64,000 nucleotides of DNA from assembly GCA_009760855.2 (NCBI GenBank), contig WPIO01000037.1, positions 3,108,001 through 3,172,000 of the forward strand. Direction: 5' to 3'. Origin of the DNA: Cristatella mucedo (taxonomy: Eukaryota > Bryozoa > Phylactolaemata > Cristatellidae). The translations under genes and the position numbers were made by a program. Of this stretch, positions 59,691 to 64,000 are shown in pieces (position 1 is the stretch's first letter; every line of letters begins with the position of its first letter). The notes beneath the pieces are model-generated. The model was not told the origin of the DNA and made no database searches. It saw nothing but the letters and a program-made list of their open reading frames with translations.

Positions 59691-60190
59691 TTGCTATTAT
59701 ACTGTATGATATATGACCGGAACATAAAAGTCATATCATGCATCACAATAGCTGAGACCGAGGGGCGAAGTCGCTGCTTACTATCGCAATCGATTGGCAA
59801 ACTCGCCAAACTTGCTAATTTTGTCATCGACGACACCTTCGCCCGGCGGGCCGCTTTCTCCGTATCCGGAACTGTCATTCCCATGCGCTGCCTGGGCCAG
59901 TTTTTAGGACAGTGACCGCGTCTGGCGATGGCAGCTCCGCCATTAGCGAAACTTTAGCGGGCCTTTCTATGGTGCCTATCTAGCTAACCACACCTACTCG
60001 AAGCGGAAGCGCTCAGCTAGACCTTGACAGTTCGACGCCGAGACGAGCCTAGAACTGGGAAATGATTCCTAGGCGACGGGCGGAAGTGGCCGAGAGCCGA
60101 GGGACTAGTAAGCTCTTCCTCTCGTCAGCGCTCGTGCGCCGGAAACGCGAATCGACGAAGCGCCGGAACATCGCGGACGTGGATATGTAA
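59691..60190. other. intergenic stretch, nothing recognised
   Basis: No supported gene or repeat. Confidence 0.35.
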
Positions 60191-60194
60191 ATAA

Positions 60195-60275
60195 AATAAA
60201 TAGCTGATTTAACAGCCTTATTTGCATAGCGGTAGAAGAGCCTTAATGGCTATCGCAGCCGCTTGCAGTTGGCCG
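60195..60275 (-). repeat. SINE1 tail fragment, minus orientation
   Basis: AGCTGATTTAACAGCCTTAT, TAGCGGTAGAAGAGCCTTAA and GCTATCGCAGCCGCTTGCAG are the complement of the SINE1 body and tail. Confidence 0.75.
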
Positions 60276-61075
60276 TAAACAAAATACGAACGGCTAAGCG
60301 CTCCTGACTAAGTGCCTGCTTGTTGGGAGCAGTTGGGGACAGAGTCTCTCATCGAGGAAGGTAACTTCAAGGACCTTTAGTTTGCATGCGCAAAGCGTTG
60401 ATCAGTTCCGGCTTCGCAGATCAACGGCTGGAGCTTCCGGTGCAAGCTGAGGAGCAAGCCCGGGTCCAGTAAACGGCCATCTTTTAAGCGGAGGCTGCCA
60501 ATCTTTTAATCGCTAGCTGAGGAAAAGGCAGGATGCTCGCTCGGTGGGGATGGGGGCGATCGAGCGATAGCACGAGCGAGTCCGTGCTTTCCCCTATCTT
60601 GGGGCAGCTTTTCGTCGCTCGATTCGTTTCCGCTCGTTTCCGTCGGGTCCGATTAGCTCCTCGCAACCGATTTATTTCGCTGCCACCAGTCGATAGCGGT
60701 CGTTCGCGAGGACGGGACGGGGGCGGGACGTGGCTGAAGTTGCCAGCGCTTGGGAATTCTAAATTGGCAGGCGGGCGCGCTCCGAGCTCGGCGCTCGGCA
60801 ACGCTGTGCAGCAAGCTTCTGGTAGCGTTAGCTTCGTGCAGCGACGGAGCTCTTCGGAGGAACTTTGGGATTTTTGCCGCCGCCTCGTTCATGGTAGCGT
60901 GGCGTGAAGGAACGCACTCGAGAGTCGCTTGTAAAGCGCAGCCAAGACCAGGCCGATTCAACGTTCGGCCTCAGTTATACAGCAGCAGAAGAGCCTTGAC
61001 AGGCGGGTTTCAAACCAATCCGAGCAAGCAGTGGAACGGCAGCAGTTGCAGACTTTGAATAGCCTATCCGAATCT
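60276..61075. other. GC-rich stretch without supported gene
   Basis: Overlapping frames of about 100-124 codons on both strands (60484-60961), Arg/Ser/Ala-rich with no motifs. Could be a CpG island. Confidence 0.35.
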
Positions 61076-61076
61076 C

Positions 61077-61214
61077 CTGGTTTGGGCCGGTTATTAAGGC
61101 GCTTGACTCATTCAAGGTCAATGTGAATGTATTTGATGACCGAGGTCGTGGGCTTGAGCCCTGTGGCGTATGCGCAGCGTCTGAATAGAGATCGAGTTTT
61201 CTCATGGCGAAAAA
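61077..61214 (+). repeat. SINE2 copy, diverged
   Basis: CTGGTTTGGGCCGGTTATTA head, GGTCGTGGGCTTGAGCCC box B region, then a GAATAGAGATCGAGTTTTCT tail; the hairpin arms have decayed. Confidence 0.75.
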
Positions 61215-61552
61215 CAATAGAATTATTTTATTTCCGAAGCACAAATTCCACCCACACCGAGAAACCAACACCAATCGCCAAAAGTTAACAAGAGTCTGAT
61301 CGAACATTCAAACATAGGCAGAAGAGACATAGCGACTGTCTCTGGAAAGCAATGAAGCCGGTGCAAGGCGAGTCCTGGGTTCGGTACAGCGACCCTTGTA
61401 GAAACGAGATGGTTAGCAGGAAGCCCGAGAACCTCGAGTTCAAAGGGCAAGGTAGCTGGTCAAAGTTAAAGGGCAACGTTACAGGGCCAGCTAGAGTTCG
61501 TTTCGACCGCCTCGAGAAACGCGGTCTCTGCAAGCAGCAGTGAATGCAGCGA

Positions 61553-62060
61553 GCAGAGCAGATCAGATCAGAGCAGATCAGAGCAGATCAGAGCAGATCA
61601 GAGCAGAGCAGATCAGATCAGATCAGATCAGATCAGATCAGATCAGATCAGATCAGATCAGATCAGATCAGATCAGATCAGATCAGATCAGATCAGATCA
61701 GATCAGATCAGATCAGATCAGATCAGATCAGATCAGATCAGATCAGATCAGATCAGATCAGATCAGATCAGATCAAATCAGATCAGATCAGATCAGATCA
61801 GATCAGATCATATAAGATCAGATCAGATCAGATCAGATCAGATCAGATCAAATCAGATCAGATAAGATCAGATCAGATCAAATCAGATCAGATAAGATCA
61901 GATCAGATCAGATCTGATCAGATCAGAGCAGATCAGAGCAGATCAGATCAGATCAGATCAGATGAGCGCAGAGCAGAACAGATCTGATCAGATCAGATCA
62001 GATCAGATCAGAGCAGATCAGATCAGATCAGATCAGATGAGCGCAGAGCAGAACAGAGCA
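61553..62060. repeat. (GATCA)n pentanucleotide array, ~500 bp
   Basis: Almost entirely GATCA units. GAGCA variant units are concentrated at both ends, with a few GATAA, GATCT or AATCA variants between. The right end carries a duplicated block (about 61928-61981 and 62006-62055) containing GATGAGCGCAGAGCAGAACA. Apparent IRSDQ proteins are repeat translations. Confidence 0.98.
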
Positions 62061-62529
62061 GAGCTCGGCTAGTCTGACGGTCGTTAGCAAGCCGCCGCCG
62101 TCGCGCTCGCAGGGTAATCCTCGGACACGAATTTTTCGAGACGCTTCGGACTTTTAGCTTCGGTTTCGAGAGGCGCGTTCGTTGAACGGACGCGTCCTAT
62201 TCGTTCGAGCGCCTCGCCGCCGAGCGGCCGAGCTCCGCTGCCGCGAGATACCGCCAGCGCACGAAGATCGAGATCGCCGAGGCAATTGGCAGCTCGGACC
62301 GATCGAGCGTCTCTCACCGCTGAGAATTTACATAGCCGAACGCAACGTTTTATAGCGCCTATTTTTAAGTCGCCTCATTAGTAGAGCTTTGACAGGAGCC
62401 CAGTGGGTGGCGCCTCTCGCTGCGACGGCGAATAAGAAGCCGCCTGCGTCTTTGATAAGCCTTCGAGCGCCTGCTCGCATTCACCCCCGAAGGCCCCGCG
62501 AGAACACCGCCGAGCCAACAGTGAGAGAA
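62061..62529 (+). promoter_or_regulatory. 5' flank of the somatomedin-B gene
   Basis: GC- and CpG-rich. A TATA-like TTTTATAG at about 62348-62355 is the only motif noted, and it is weak. Confidence 0.3.
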
Positions 62530-63271
62530 ATGGCGCCTCGGATAATCAAGCTCGTGTCGCTGCTGCTATGCGTCGCCTCAGGTGAGCGACTTAGCGCGGA
62601 CATAGTGCCAGCGGCAGATCGATCGCCCAGCCCTCGTCGCCTCAAACTCGGCGAGAAGCCTCGGCCTGCAGCGTGCGGGCCGCTTCCGCTAGAGCTTCGA
62701 AAAGCTTCCAGACGCTCCTTCCGGACGTTCAGACGCTCCAGAAGCTTTGAACTCTTCTTCACCGCTGCCGAAGGCCAGCAGTGTACAGCAGCCGACGCTC
62801 GTCGCTTGTCAGCATGTCGCCTGTCGCGCACGCGAGCGAACCCTCCGCTTCGCCTTCGCAGTTGTAGATGTCGTCCTGGCCGATGACACCGTCGCCGCGA
62901 CGAGCGACGTCACGGCCACCGCTGCCGCCGCTGTGGAAGCGGCCACGCCACAGCCAGCGTTAGCCGTTGCGGAAACTCCAGCACCTGCGGAGCGAGCGGC
63001 GTCGGCGGCGGATTCCGCCGCCACCGGAGCGGCGTCGGCTGATTCCCTTGCCGCCGGAGCTACGGCGACGGCGGCGACGCCACTGCAGGCGATTGCCGCT
63101 TCGACGACCGTGCAGCCGCAGAAGAACCTGTCGTGTGGCACGCAGTGCTGCACTGGCGACACGACGACGTGTTGGGTCAAGAAGGACGGCTTCTATTGCG
63201 CGTGCGATGAGGGCTGCTCCAAGTTCGGCGACTGCTGCAAGGACTTCAACAAGGACAACTGCAAGGAATAG
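62530..63271 (+). CDS. secreted protein with one somatomedin-B domain, 2 exons
   Basis: Exons 62530-62581 and 62862-63271 (GT-AG, phase 1), 153 residues. Exon 1 encodes a typical signal peptide (MAPRIIKLVSLLLCVAS). Residues ~24-104 are a low-complexity Ala/Thr/Pro linker. Residues ~109-151 hold ten cysteines in the order C-x3-CC-x6-C-x8-CxC-x3-C-x5-CC-x7-C. The core CACDEGC...GDCCKDF is the somatomedin-B signature, and the early CC pair followed by another Cys is like the RPE-spondin (SBSPON) type. The protein is probably extracellular; SMB domains bind other proteins, but the partner is unknown. Unlike RPE-spondin it has no thrombospondin repeat. The second exon's frame is also open upstream to about 62747, but that version would lack the signal peptide. 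Confidence 0.75.
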
Positions 63272-63546
63272 AGCGCCCGCCCATGAGATCCCCGTCGCGT
63301 CTCGCACGGCCTGCAACTGCAAACCGGCCTGGGCCCGGTGGCGGCCACAGCTCGGCAGAATCGGACGCAGAGCCGCCTAGGTCGAGAGACCGCGGTGGCG
63401 GGTCTTTCGCGTGAGCGAAAGCGAGATCGCTCGCCACTTGGTGCTGCGCGTGCTTCGCGTCTTCGAAGCGTCGGCGAGTGCGATCGCATGCTGCAAATAC
63501 AGTGCAATCTTGTGCCCAAAAAAACCGGCCTTTACGCGCCAGCTGC

Positions 63547-63660
63547 GCGAGCCAGAGCCAGAGCCAGAGCCAGAGCTAGAGCCAGAGCTAGAGCCAGAGC
63601 TAGAGCCAGAGCTAGAGCTAGAGCTAGAGCCAGAGCCAGAACTAGAGCTAGAGCTAGCTC
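63547..63660. repeat. (GAGCYA)n hexanucleotide array
   Basis: Alternating GAGCCA and GAGCTA units for about 110 bp. Open frames across it (Arg-Ala or Glu-Pro/Glu-Leu repeats) are artefacts. Confidence 0.95.
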
Positions 63661-63865
63661 GCCTGCCAGAACGTGGCCGACTTGCTCTAATGAGCTATGG
63701 CACCGTCTGCATCTGTCTCCCCCACCCGGACGTCGAGCGCTTTCCGCCTAGGAAGGCTGCGTCAGTCTGAGCTGCACGGCAACGCATCCCGTACATACCT
63801 CAACGAGTGCGGGGGTCCGCGTCGATCGCGCCTTGTAGCCAGAGCTAGAGATGCTATTTCTAGAT

Positions 63866-63867
<2 letters not shown>

Positions 63868-63923
<56 letters not shown>

Positions 63924-64000
63924 GGACACGGACTGATACGGACGTCAGACAGACAGAGAAGAGAGACAGAGAAGAGAGACAGAGAGAGAGAGCGACAGAG
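63868..64000. repeat. (GA)n microsatellite and GACAGA-rich sequence to the right edge
   Basis: GA array at 63868-63921, then GACGGACACGGACTGATACG and GACAGAGA-type purine-rich sequence up to the end of the window. Confidence 0.95.

Noticed and set aside
61540-61987. Open frames of 91-147 codons with an IRSDQ repeat
   Set aside because: A 5-nt repeat without stop codons is open in every frame; these are translations of the (GATCA)n array.
62809-63322. Minus-strand and other plus-frame ORFs over the somatomedin-B exon
   Set aside because: They overlap an exon with a clear cysteine pattern; the long frames reflect GC-rich, stop-poor sequence.

Overview
The window is nuclear DNA from an animal, most likely an invertebrate. 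It has spliceosomal introns and metazoan genes (LRRC34, XXYLT1, PSMB6, a somatomedin-B protein). It also has a GltS-type glutamate synthase, which vertebrates lack, and dense non-LTR retroelements. I cannot place the phylum from the sequence alone.

Genes, left to right. (1) 80-6629, minus: the 5' part of glutamate synthase (GOGAT); four exons can be joined in frame, one intron appears to use a GC donor, and the gene runs off the left edge. (2) 26271-34519, plus: a complete eight-exon LRRC34 orthologue of about 408 residues; its last intron carries the largest retrotransposon fragment. (3) 43601-46011, plus: PSMB6 (proteasome beta-1), four exons encoding the whole mature subunit; the propeptide exon was not found. 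(4) 46295-48686, minus: a complete three-exon XXYLT1 glycosyltransferase, tail-to-tail with PSMB6. (5) 62530-63271, plus: a two-exon secreted protein with one somatomedin-B domain of the RPE-spondin type. Two further open frames (22626-22826 minus, 58286-58981 plus) are only tentative. I see no shared pathway among these neighbours; this is ordinary animal gene order.

The rest is mostly repeats. One CR1/L2-like LINE family recurs as 5'-truncated copies ending in an (ATT)n tail preceded by a conserved hairpin. A tRNA-headed SINE (here called SINE2) carries almost the same 3' hairpin with compensating base changes, so it probably uses that LINE for mobilisation. A second tRNA-headed SINE (SINE1), a second LINE 3'-end type (family B) and several older LINE remnants fill 7-25 kb, 35-43 kb and 49-61 kb. 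A 204-bp hAT MITE at 20095-20298, with a perfect 8-bp target duplication, looks like the SPIN (SPACE INVADERS) family known for horizontal spread.

Simple repeats are abundant: long (GA)n, (TA)n and (TG)n arrays, a roughly 500-bp (GATCA)n array at 61553-62060, and several perfect inverted repeats.
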